DNA from: JARRPM01 sp963792815
GTDB lineage: Bacteria; Pseudomonadota; Gammaproteobacteria; Pseudomonadales; Halieaceae
Assembly: GCA_963792815.1 (NCBI GenBank)
Contig: CAWBXR010000003.1
Coordinates: 248,001-312,000, forward strand
Reading direction: 5' to 3'
Length of the DNA stretch: 64,000 bases
The notes below the pieces were generated by a model. That model searched no databases and was not told the origin of the DNA. It saw nothing but the letters and a program-made list of their open reading frames with translations. The position numbers and the translations under genes were made by a program. Positions within the stretch are counted from its first letter, which is position 1. The number at the start of each line of letters is the position of its first letter. Shown piece after piece: positions 25,170 to 32,452 of the stretch.

Positions 25170-25400
25170 GACTGTTCTCGTCAGGGGCGGCGGTGCGGGC
25201 AGGGGCGCATGCCGGTGAATGTGTCTGCCGGGGAGTTGCCGCTGTTATTTATTGCGATGGCTGCGACGAATGCAAGGGGTTTTTCCCCCAGTGCCTACGC
25301 GCACTGCGCGCTTTCGTTATATGATTCCCGGGCCGCTCCTGCGGCGACAGTTCTTGCATGGGTTTGGGTCCGGACATGATAGGTAGCGGGGACGTTGTGC

Positions 25401-26025
25401 GTGACAGCAGGTAAGACAGGCGAGGTCCCGCTGTTGGATTTGCTGGCGCAGGTTCGTTCCTGTCGCCATTGCCAGGACTCGCTGCCGCTGGGGCCGAACC
25501 CGGTGCTGCGGGCCGGTTCCGGTGCGCGTGTGCTGATTGTCGGCCAGGCCCCCGGCACCCGGGTACACGCCAGTGGCATTCCCTGGGACGACCCCAGCGG
25601 CGACCGCCTGCGTCGCTGGCTGCAGCTGGACAGCGAGCAGTTTTATGACGAGTCCCGGGTCGCCATCATACCCATGGGCTTTTGTTATCCCGGCAAGGGT
25701 AAGTCCGGCGACCTGCCGCCGCCCCCTGACTGCGCTCCCCTCTGGCACGAGCGACTGCTGGGCGTGCTGCCGGATATCCGGCTGGTCCTGTTGGTGGGGG
25801 CCTATGCCCAGCGCTACTACCTGTCCCAGACGCCGGCGGCGGCGCTGGCCATCCCCGGCTGAGACCCTGACCAGCCGGGTGCAGCGCTGGCGCGATTTCG
25901 GCCCGCGCTATTTCCCGCTGCCACATCCGTCACCTCGCAACACCCTGTGGTTGCGCCGCAATCCCTGGTTTGAAGAAGACGTCGTCCCGGCTCTGCGCAC
26001 CCGCCTGCACCGCATCCTGGGGTGA
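25401..26025 (+). pseudogene. uracil-DNA glycosylase family protein, single frameshift
   Basis: The first frame (GTG at 25401 or TTG at 25395) encodes V-L-I-V-G-Q-A-P-G-T-R-V-H and S-G-I-P-W-D-D-P-S-G-D-R-L, then M-G-F-C-Y-P-G-K and P-P-P-P-D-C-A-P-L-W-H. After A-L-A-I-P it hits a stop, but the next frame continues A-E-T-L-T-S-R-V-Q-R-W-R and then H-P-S-P-R-N-T-L-W, the C-terminal active-site motif. One extra C in the CCCC near 25853-25856 explains the break. The corrected protein is about 208 aa. It belongs to the uracil-DNA glycosylase-like superfamily, which removes deaminated bases. A sequencing error is as likely as loss of the gene. Confidence 0.75.
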
Positions 26026-26111
26026 GGTTCGGCCCAGGGGAGGCAGGGCACTTGCCAGCGCGGGCGTTACGGGTTTCACTGTCGTCCTTTTCCATTCCAG
26101 CGGAGAGCAAC

Positions 26112-27365
26112 ATGGTGCCTGAGCCTGTTTCACCGGAGTCGGTCGGCATGAACAGTGGGCAACTGGCCCGTGTGGGCGAGCATTTGCGCGCCCGTTACGT
26201 GGATCCCGGCAAGATTCCCGGCAGCATAACCCTCGTGGCCCGCCACGGCCGGGTCTGCTACCTGGATACGGCGGGGCGGCGGGATGTGGAGCGTGACACC
26301 CCCATGACCGCCGACACCATCCTGCGTATCTATTCCATGACCAAGCCGGTGACATCCGTCGCCCTGATGACCTTGTACGAACGCGGCCTGTTCTCACTGG
26401 ACGACCCGGTCCATCGATTCATCCCGTCCTGGAAGAAGCTGCGGGTGCGCAAGGGCGGCTCGCATCCGCTGTTTCTCTCGGTGCCCTGTGAGCGCCCCAT
26501 GACGGTCCGCGACCTGTTCATGCACACCTCCGGGCTCACCTATGACTTCATGCACGCCAGCAATGTCGATGCCGCTTATCGCGAGCTGAGCGTCGGCCTG
26601 CCTCGCAGGGGCTATACACTGCAGCAGATGATCGACCAGCTGGCCGCACTGCCGCTGGAATTCTCCCCCGGGCAACGCTGGAACTATTCCGTGGCGACCG
26701 ATGTGCTGGGTTACCTGATCGAGGTGATCAGCGGCCAGAGCCTGCCGGAGTATATGCGCTCAGCCATATTCGAACCCCTGGGCATGGTGGACACCAGTTT
26801 TGAGATTCCTGCGGAGAAGGTCGATCGTCTTGCCTCCTGCTACGAGCGCAACCTGCAAAAGGAAATGGTGCTACAGGACGATTGCCGGGACAGCCATTTC
26901 GCCAGTCGTACCTTCTGGTCCGGCGGCGGGGGCCTGCTGTCCACTGCCGGGGATTATTACCGTTTCTGCCAGATGCTGCTCAATGGCGGCAGCCTCGAGG
27001 GGCGGCGCGTGATCGGCTCGCGCACCCTGCAATTCATGACCCGCAACCACCTGCCGGGCGGCATGGATATGTCGCAGTTTGCCACCGGCAGTTTCAGTGA
27101 AACGGTTTACGAGGGGGTGGGTTTTGGCCTCGGCTTTGCCAACAAGGTGGACCCGGTGCGCAATGGTTTTCCCGCTTCCGTGGGCAGTTATTTCTGGGGC
27201 GGCCTGGCCAGCACCCTGTTCTGGGTGGACCCGCAGGAAGACCTGGTCGTGGTGTTCTTGACCCAGCTCATTCCCTCAAGTACGTTCAACTTTCGGGGGC
27301 AGCTGGAAAGCATCATTTACGCCGCCCTGGAGCCCGGCCATATGAGCGTTCACGGTTCGACATAA
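26112..27365 (+). CDS. serine hydrolase, beta-lactamase class C/family VIII esterase-like
   Basis: 417 aa from the ATG at 26112 (GGAGAGCAAC upstream). The catalytic S-x-x-K is S-M-T-K near residue 78. The second motif Y-x-N appears as Y-S-V after Q-R-W-N near residue 195, a variation seen in family VIII esterases. F-W-S-G-G-G-G-L-L-S-T-A-G-D-Y-Y and the C-terminal F-W-G-G-L-A-S-T-L-F-W-V-D-P are typical. No signal peptide is evident, so it is probably cytoplasmic and more likely an esterase or amidase than an antibiotic beta-lactamase. Transcribed 86 bp after the glycosylase gene, same strand. Confidence 0.85.
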   Translation: MVPEPVSPESVGMNSGQLARVGEHLRARYVDPGKIPGSITLVARHGRVCYLDTAGRRDVERDTPMTADTILRIYSMTKPVTSVALMTLYERGLFSLDDPVHRFIPSWKKLRVRKGGSHPLFLSVPCERPMTVRDLFMHTSGLTYDFMHASNVDAAYRELSVGLPRRGYTLQQMIDQLAALPLEFSPGQRWNYSVATDVLGYLIEVISGQSLPEYMRSAIFEPLGMVDTSFEIPAEKVDRLASCYERNLQKEMVLQDDCRDSHFASRTFWSGGGGLLSTAGDYYRFCQMLLNGGSLEGRRVIGSRTLQFMTRNHLPGGMDMSQFATGSFSETVYEGVGFGLGFANKVDPVRNGFPASVGSYFWGGLASTLFWVDPQEDLVVVFLTQLIPSSTFNFRGQLESIIYAALEPGHMSVHGST

Positions 27366-27697
27366 TAACGCACCGCAAAAATACCCAGCCGTTTGAGGCG
27401 GATTATGACGCAGCCCCCCAGAGCCTGCCGCGCAAGGATCCTACCGCCCAGGCGGAAAAGTCGTTCTTCCTGATGCCGGAAGGGGAGGGCAAGTTCGTCG
27501 ATACCTGCGACCCCAGCCTGCCCTGCACCACGGACGGCTACGTCCCCGGCGGCTGCTGATACCCGCCCTGGCGACCAGCAGCCAACGACGTCGGCACATC
27601 CCCTGCAAGCGGGGCGTGTCACCGTTTTTTTCAGCGATTTCCTGTGCAGCCTCCGTGCCGCCGGCGCTAAACAGGAATAATTCCCATCGAATATTGT
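27366..27697. other. intergenic, possible coding remnant
   Basis: A short plus-strand frame ending at about 27559 reads F-E-A-D-Y-D-A-A-P-Q-S-L-P-R-K-D-P and ends T-T-D-G-Y-V-P-G-G-C-stop, with no start codon or ribosome site. It may be the tail of a lost gene. Nothing else was recognised. Confidence 0.3.
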
Positions 27698-27716
27698 AAC
27701 TGAGAATCATTCCTAC
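27698..27716 (+). promoter_or_regulatory. possible Fur box before the porin operon
   Basis: AACTGAGAATCATTCCTACT resembles the Fur 7-1-7 site; the TGA.AATCATT core agrees and the right arm is weaker. It lies about 50 bp upstream of the porin start, where an operator is expected. Confidence 0.45.
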
Positions 27717-27765
27717 TATGATTCCCTCTCAATTTGGGGCAAGTCCAATGAAGGGGACGATGGAG

Positions 27766-29001
27766 ATGAAACGAGTCACAGGGGGGCTGGTGCTGGGTCT
27801 TTGCAGCATGGCGGCAGCGGCGGCAACACCTACACCGGAAGAGATGTGGGCCATTATTCAACAGCAGCAGGCTGAGATCAGCCGGCTCAAGGAGCAGGTG
27901 GCGGCCGCGGACGAGGAACTCAAGGAAACCAGCGTCAAGGTGGAAGCTACCGCCAGCATGGTGGAAGAGGGCATGGTATCGGCCGGGAGTTCGCTGGCAT
28001 CCAGCTGGGCTGAGCGCACCAGCATCGGCAGCTACGGCGAAATGCACTATAACAACCTGGAAAACCAGAACGGCAATGGTGGTGACAAGGACGAGCTCGA
28101 CTTCCACCGTTTCGTGTTTTTCCTGGGTCACGAGTTCAGCGACACCACCCGGATGTTCTCCGAAGTGGAGCTGGAGCACTCCGTCGCCGGCGATGGCCAG
28201 AACGGCGAGGTTGAACTCGAGCAGGCTTATATCGAGCACGACCTTAACAGCGCTACCCGGATCAAGGCGGGCCTGTTCCTGATGCCCGTGGGCATTCTCA
28301 ACCTGACCCATGAGCCGGATACGTTTTACGGCGTCGAGCGCAACAATGTGGAAAAGAACATTATACCCACCACCTGGTGGGAAGGCGGCGTTGCACTGAG
28401 CGGTGAAATTGCGCCGGGCTGGAGTTACGAGACAACCTTTACCTCAGGCCTGAAGCTTGATGCGGACGATGGCCAGTTCATGATCCGCGACGGGCGCCAG
28501 AAAGTGTCCGAGGCGGACGCTTCCGACCCGGCCTATACCGCAAACCTGAAATACACCGGGATTGCCGGCCTGGAACTGGGCGCCACGGTGCAGTACCAGC
28601 AGGATATATACCAGGGTGATTACACCCAGGATGTCGATGCGATGCTCTACTCGGCGCACCTGAGCTATCGCAACGGGCCATTCGGTCTGCGCGCCCTGGC
28701 GGCATCCTGGGATATCGATGACGCCATCGACAACATTGCGGCCGGGGCTGATACCCAGGAAGGCTGGTATATCGAACCTTCCTGGATGCTGTTGCGCGAC
28801 CTGGGTGTCTTTGCCCGTTACAGCGAGTGGGATAACCAGGCCGGGGGCGCAGGGGATACACAGTTCAGCGAATGGGATGTGGGCCTGAATTACTGGCTGG
28901 AGGAACATGTGGTGTTCAAGCTCGACTACCAGTTCCAGGACGCGCCTGCCGACCAGAAAGAGCTGGAAGGGCTTAACCTTGGAGTGGGCTGGAGTTTCTG
29001 A
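27766..29001 (+). CDS. outer-membrane porin with N-terminal coiled coil
   Basis: 411 aa from the ATG at 27766, with AAGGGG nine bases upstream; ATGs at 27718, 27748 and 27760 are alternatives. Signal peptide M-K-R-V-T-G-G-L-V-L-G-L-C ends A-A-A-A. A coiled-coil segment follows (I-I-Q-Q-Q-Q-A-E-I-S-R-L-K-E-Q-V), then an all-beta barrel with E-L-D-F-H-R-F-V-F-F-L-G-H-E-F and V-E-L-E-Q-A-Y-I-E-H near the middle, ending in G-W-S-F with terminal Phe. The layout fits phosphate-selective-porin-like barrels. Its stop overlaps the ATG of the FMN-binding gene (ATGA), so it is translationally coupled to it. Confidence 0.85.
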   Translation: MKRVTGGLVLGLCSMAAAAATPTPEEMWAIIQQQQAEISRLKEQVAAADEELKETSVKVEATASMVEEGMVSAGSSLASSWAERTSIGSYGEMHYNNLENQNGNGGDKDELDFHRFVFFLGHEFSDTTRMFSEVELEHSVAGDGQNGEVELEQAYIEHDLNSATRIKAGLFLMPVGILNLTHEPDTFYGVERNNVEKNIIPTTWWEGGVALSGEIAPGWSYETTFTSGLKLDADDGQFMIRDGRQKVSEADASDPAYTANLKYTGIAGLELGATVQYQQDIYQGDYTQDVDAMLYSAHLSYRNGPFGLRALAASWDIDDAIDNIAAGADTQEGWYIEPSWMLLRDLGVFARYSEWDNQAGGAGDTQFSEWDVGLNYWLEEHVVFKLDYQFQDAPADQKELEGLNLGVGWSF

Positions 29002-29534
29002 TGCCCACCAATCCCAAGCTGCTGGCGCGCTTGCGCGCCGCACTGGCTGCCGGCCTGGTGCTGGCAGCTTTTTCCGTTGTGGGGGAGGAGTATCTGGGGC
29101 GAGACGAATTCCTCACTATGGCGTTCGGTGATACCGCACCAGAAATGCATACCCTGTGGCTGACCGAGGAGACCCGGGCCGAGGCAAAGTCCGCCGTGGG
29201 CTGGGTCCCCCCGGCGCTGAGGCTGCGCTACTGGCGCGCGGGTGACCGCACGGCCTGGATTCTCGAGGATATAGGCAAGGACAAGCCGATAACCCTGGGT
29301 ATCGCAGTCGCTGCCAACCGGATAGACCGGGTGGAAGTGCTGGCGTTCCGGGAAAGCCGGGGCTGGGAAATTCGCTACCCGTTTTTTACCAGCCAGTTCA
29401 GCGGGCTGACACTGGCGCCTGATGGCTACCTGTCAGATTCCATCGACGGCATCACCGGCGCGACTCTCTCGGTGCGCGCGGTGGAGCGGGTGGCCCGGCT
29501 TGCCCTGTGGCTGGATGCACAGGTGGAAGGCTGA
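29001..29534 (+). CDS. exported FMN-binding domain protein, flavinylation target
   Basis: 177 aa. Signal peptide to about residue 27 (A-L-A-A-G-L-V-L-A-A-F-S-V-V-G). The C-terminal FMN-binding domain carries D-G-I-T-G-A-T-L-S near residue 150, matching the S/T-G-A-T-x-S/T motif in which ApbE links FMN to the final Thr/Ser. The substrate-side strand pattern R-V-E-V-L-A-F-R-E-S-R-G-W-E-I precedes it. Overlaps both neighbours by ATGA, so porin, FMN-binding and PepSY proteins are made together. It probably carries electrons outside the cytoplasmic membrane. Confidence 0.85.
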   Translation: MPTNPKLLARLRAALAAGLVLAAFSVVGEEYLGRDEFLTMAFGDTAPEMHTLWLTEETRAEAKSAVGWVPPALRLRYWRAGDRTAWILEDIGKDKPITLGIAVAANRIDRVEVLAFRESRGWEIRYPFFTSQFSGLTLAPDGYLSDSIDGITGATLSVRAVERVARLALWLDAQVEG

Positions 29535-30295
29535 TGCGGCGGCCCCGGCTGGTGGGGTTTCTCTGGCGCTGGCACCGGCGCCTGGGGTTGCTTGTGGCCG
29601 TTTTTGTACTTGTGCTGTCCGTGACCGGTATTTTGTTGAATCACTCTCCCGGGCTGGGCCTGGATCGCCGCTTTGTCGACTCGCCCTGGTTGCTGCAGGC
29701 CTACGGCGACGAATCCGCTGACCTGCCGGCATTTCAGCTGGGGGAAAACTGGCTGTCCCAGGCAGCCGATGGGCGCATCTATCTCGACACGCAGGCGGTG
29801 GCCCCCTGCAGTGGCAGGCTGGTGGCGGCGGTGCGCGCGGACAACATGCTGCTGGCCGGCTGCAGCGGGGAACTCCTGCTGATTGCACCCGATGGCCAGC
29901 TGATCGAGTCGGTGAGCGCGAGCAGCGGTTTGCCAGCGCCATTGCGTGGTGTTGGCATGGCGGATGACAGGGTAGTGCTGCAGGACGCCGACGGCTGGTG
30001 GCTGGCAGATCTGGATGCCCTGGAGTTCAGCGTGGCGGCACCCGGGGGCAGCCTCATCAAGCAGCTCGGGCCTGCGACACTGCCCCGGGCAATACTTGGC
30101 AGCATTCCCGCCAGGGAGCAGTGGCTGAGCTGGGAGCGACTGCTGCTGGACCTGCACAGCGGCCGCATCGCCGGCCGCCTCGGGATACTCTGGATGGACC
30201 TGGTGGCGGTGCTGCTGGGTGGCCTCGCCCTGAGCGGCATCGGCATATGGTGGCTGCGCCGTCATCGGCGCAGCGCCGGTGGTGCGAGCCGCTGA
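29534..30295 (+). CDS. PepSY-associated TM family membrane protein
   Basis: 253 aa from the ATG overlapping the previous stop. An N-terminal W-R-W-H-R-R-L-G-L-L-V-A-V-F-V-L-V-L-S-V followed by T-G-I-L-L-N-H is the classic PepSY_TM first helix with its conserved His residues. A periplasmic beta-rich region of about 150 residues follows, then a Leu-His pair in L-L-D-L-H-S-G-R and a second TM (L-V-A-V-L-L-G-G-L-A-L-S-G-I-G-I-W). These His residues are heme-ligand candidates in flavin-based transmembrane electron transfer. With the FMN-binding partner and a possible Fur site, a role in reducing extracytoplasmic ferric iron or another acceptor is plausible but unproven. Confidence 0.8.
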   Translation: MRRPRLVGFLWRWHRRLGLLVAVFVLVLSVTGILLNHSPGLGLDRRFVDSPWLLQAYGDESADLPAFQLGENWLSQAADGRIYLDTQAVAPCSGRLVAAVRADNMLLAGCSGELLLIAPDGQLIESVSASSGLPAPLRGVGMADDRVVLQDADGWWLADLDALEFSVAAPGGSLIKQLGPATLPRAILGSIPAREQWLSWERLLLDLHSGRIAGRLGILWMDLVAVLLGGLALSGIGIWWLRRHRRSAGGASR

Positions 30296-30337
30296 AGGGA
30301 TCTGGTGACCGGACCGAATCGACTTGACGAGTAGTCG

Positions 30338-30842
30338 TCACTGGTCCCGGTAGCTGATGTCAGTGACGTAGTAGAGCTTTTTGGCCCGCGGGGCTCTCCA
30401 CGCTGATTTCATCGTCCAGGCACTTTCCCAGCAGTGAGCGGGCCATGGGGGAGTCCATGCTCAGCCTGCCCTGGGTGAGGTCGAACTCGTCCGGACCGAC
30501 AATGCGCCAGCGCTGCTCGATGCCGGCCTCGTCCTCGAGGCTGACCCAGGCGCCGAAGTAGATTTTGCTGGTGTCCGCCGGCGTCTCATCGATTACTTTA
30601 AGTTCGTCCAGGCGCTTGTTCAGGAAGCGCACCCGGGAGTCGATTTCCCGCAGTCGGCGCTTGCCGTAGATGTAGTCGCCGTTCTCGGAGCGGTCGCCAT
30701 TCTTGGCGGCCTCGTGTACTGCATTGGTAACCTGGGGCCGCTCGACTTTCCATAACTGGTGCAGCTCCTCCCGCAGGCGTCGTTCGCCCTCGGGGGTGAT
30801 ATAGGTGGAGCCGCGCCGTTGCGGTGGTCTGTATCTGCTCAT
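30338..30842 (-). CDS. greB: transcription elongation factor GreB, 3' end frameshifted
   Basis: The ATG at 30842 begins M-S-R-Y-R-P-P-Q-R-R-G-S, a GreB start. The N-terminal coiled coil is clear (E-R-R-L-R-E-E-L-H-Q-L-W, A-A-K-N-G-D-R-S-E-N-G-D-Y-I-Y-G-K-R-R-L), with the acidic tip D-R-S-E-N-G-D that reactivates backtracked RNA polymerase. The uninterrupted frame stops at 30360 (A-L-L-R-H). One base fewer in the CCCCGCGGG tract near 30387-30394 gives a natural end, A-K-K-L-Y-Y-V-T-D-I-S-Y-R-D-Q, with stop at 30338. A sequencing indel is likely. Single gene, convergent with the PepSY gene. Confidence 0.85.
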
Positions 30843-30923
30843 GGGCCGGTATTGTAGCGGTGCCGGGGCGGGTACCATAGGGTAGAATTCATCCGTCCAA
30901 TCGAAACTCAAGGAGAAAGTGCT

Positions 30924-31778
30924 GTGAATTCAGCAGTGCAGCGCGCCATCGGCGCGGTAACGGCAATGTTCCTGGCGACTCCGCTGGTGCATGGCGAGTG
31001 CCTGCAGTTCAGTGGGGCGCTGCAGCAGGGCGGGTTTATCTGGGGCAAAGTGGAGCCCGGTAGTGCCGTCGAGCTCGGCGGGCAATTGCTCGACGTGCTG
31101 CCCGATGGCACTACCTTTGCCGGCTTTGGCCGCGATGCGCCGGCTTCGGTGGAGCTGGTGGTGACAGGCCCGACCACCTGCAACCAGACACTGCAGGTGG
31201 CCGGCCGCGAATACAATATCCAGCGTGTTGAGGGTGTGCCACAGGCCACGGTCACACCGCCCCCGGAGCAACTGGAGCGCATCCGGCGCGAAGCTGCCCT
31301 TGTGGCTGACGCCCGCGCCCCCAGCATCAAGCGCCCCGAGCTGATCGAAGGCGTGCTGGCGGGTTTTGTGTGGCCGGCCCAGGGACCGATATCGGGCGTT
31401 TACGGCAGCCAGCGCTTCTACAACGGTGAGCCGCGCAACCCCCACTACGGTGTCGATGTGGCCGCCCCCAGGGGTACCCCGGTCCACGCCCCGGCGGCGG
31501 GGGTGGTAACGCTGGCAGAGCCCGACCTGTATTTCTCGGGCGGCACGGTGATTCTCGACCACGGCTACCAGCTGTCCTCCACCTTCTTGCATATGAGCGA
31601 GGTGTCGGTGCAGGTGGGGGATGAATTGCAGGCCGGCGACCTTATCGGGGCCATCGGTGCCACCGGGCGCGCCACCGGCCCGCACCTGGACTGGCGCATG
31701 AACTGGCGGCAGGAGCGGATCGACCCCCAGCTGCTGGCGCCGCCCATGCCGAAACCGGCGCCCAAACCCATGCCCTAG
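30924..31778 (+). CDS. M23 family metallopeptidase, secreted
   Basis: 284 aa. The GTG or ATG near 30924 follows AAGGAGAAAGTGCTG. Signal peptide to about residue 25 (V-T-A-M-F-L-A-T-P-L-V-H-G). An N-terminal beta-rich domain (residues 26-135) precedes the LytM/M23 domain. In that domain N-P-H-Y-G-V-D-V supplies the His and Asp zinc ligands, and G-P-H-L-D-W the C-terminal His; Asp rather than the usual His follows, as in several marine members. Probably a murein endopeptidase or an amidase activator. The Pro-rich tail (P-M-P-K-P-A-P-K-P-M-P) is low complexity. Confidence 0.85.
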   Translation: MNSAVQRAIGAVTAMFLATPLVHGECLQFSGALQQGGFIWGKVEPGSAVELGGQLLDVLPDGTTFAGFGRDAPASVELVVTGPTTCNQTLQVAGREYNIQRVEGVPQATVTPPPEQLERIRREAALVADARAPSIKRPELIEGVLAGFVWPAQGPISGVYGSQRFYNGEPRNPHYGVDVAAPRGTPVHAPAAGVVTLAEPDLYFSGGTVILDHGYQLSSTFLHMSEVSVQVGDELQAGDLIGAIGATGRATGPHLDWRMNWRQERIDPQLLAPPMPKPAPKPMP

Positions 31779-31852
31779 TCGGGAAAAACCCGTATAATGC
31801 CGCCTCACTTTTAGCCTGGTAGCCCTTTGGCTTCCAGCCCTGTGAGGCGTTG

Positions 31853-32038
31853 ATGATAGACAAGAAGTTGCTCAGTATCCTGGTGTGCCCCGTAACCAAG
31901 GCGCCGCTGGAATACGATCAGGAGAAAGACGAGCTGGTCTGCAAGGCCAGTGGCCTGGCATACCCTGTGCGCGACGGCATTCCAGTGATGCTGGAAAGCG
32001 AGGCGCGGGTGCTCACCGTAGACGAGAAACTGGGGTAG
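31853..32038 (+). CDS. Trm112/YcaR family zinc-binding protein
   Basis: 61 aa. It begins M-I-D-K-K-L-L-S-I-L-V-C-P-V-T-K-A-P-L, the usual opening of the family; V-C-P near residue 12, V-C-K-A-S-G near 30 and A-Y-P-V-R-D-G-I-P-V-M-L are diagnostic. Only two cysteines remain (C-P-V-T, V-C-K), so zinc binding may be partial. In many bacteria the gene sits next to kdsB or lpxK; here it precedes a HIT protein by five bases, so they are co-translated. Exact role is uncertain. Confidence 0.9.
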   Translation: MIDKKLLSILVCPVTKAPLEYDQEKDELVCKASGLAYPVRDGIPVMLESEARVLTVDEKLG

Positions 32039-32043
32039 CAGCC

Positions 32044-32391
32044 ATGTCCGATACCATTTTTGGCAAAATCGTCAGCGGCGAGATCCCCAGTGAGTTCCTG
32101 TACGAGGACGAGCACTGCATCGCCATCAATGACATCAGCCCCCAGGCGCCGGTGCATGTTCTGGTCATCCCCAAGCGCGGCATTCCCCGCCTGGTGGATG
32201 CCACCGAGGAGGACCAGGCGCTGCTGGGCCACCTGATGCTGGCGGCCGGCAGGGTCGCCGAACAGCTGGGCGTGGCGGATTCCTTCCGACTGATCGTCAA
32301 TAACGGCGCCGGCGCGGGCCAGACTGTATTTCACCTGCACCTGCACATTATCGCAGGCAGGACATTCGCCGAAGGGCATATGGCCGGCTGA
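32044..32391 (+). CDS. HIT family (HINT-like) nucleotide hydrolase
   Basis: 115 aa from the ATG at 32044, five bases after the previous stop. It begins M-S-D-T-I-F-G-K-I-V-S-G-E-I-P, the standard HINT start. The histidine triad is H-L-H-L-H-I (near residue 100), preceded by N-N-G-A-G-A-G-Q-T-V-F-H. It hydrolyses purine nucleotide phosphoramidates; in bacteria it affects amino-acid-adenylate turnover. The family is firm. alaS begins 61 bp later on the same strand. Confidence 0.93.
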   Translation: MSDTIFGKIVSGEIPSEFLYEDEHCIAINDISPQAPVHVLVIPKRGIPRLVDATEEDQALLGHLMLAAGRVAEQLGVADSFRLIVNNGAGAGQTVFHLHLHIIAGRTFAEGHMAG

Positions 32392-32452
32392 GGCGGCATT
32401 GGCGCCCCGCCACCGCAAGTCGTCGACCAAAACCTTACAATCGAGATCGCTT

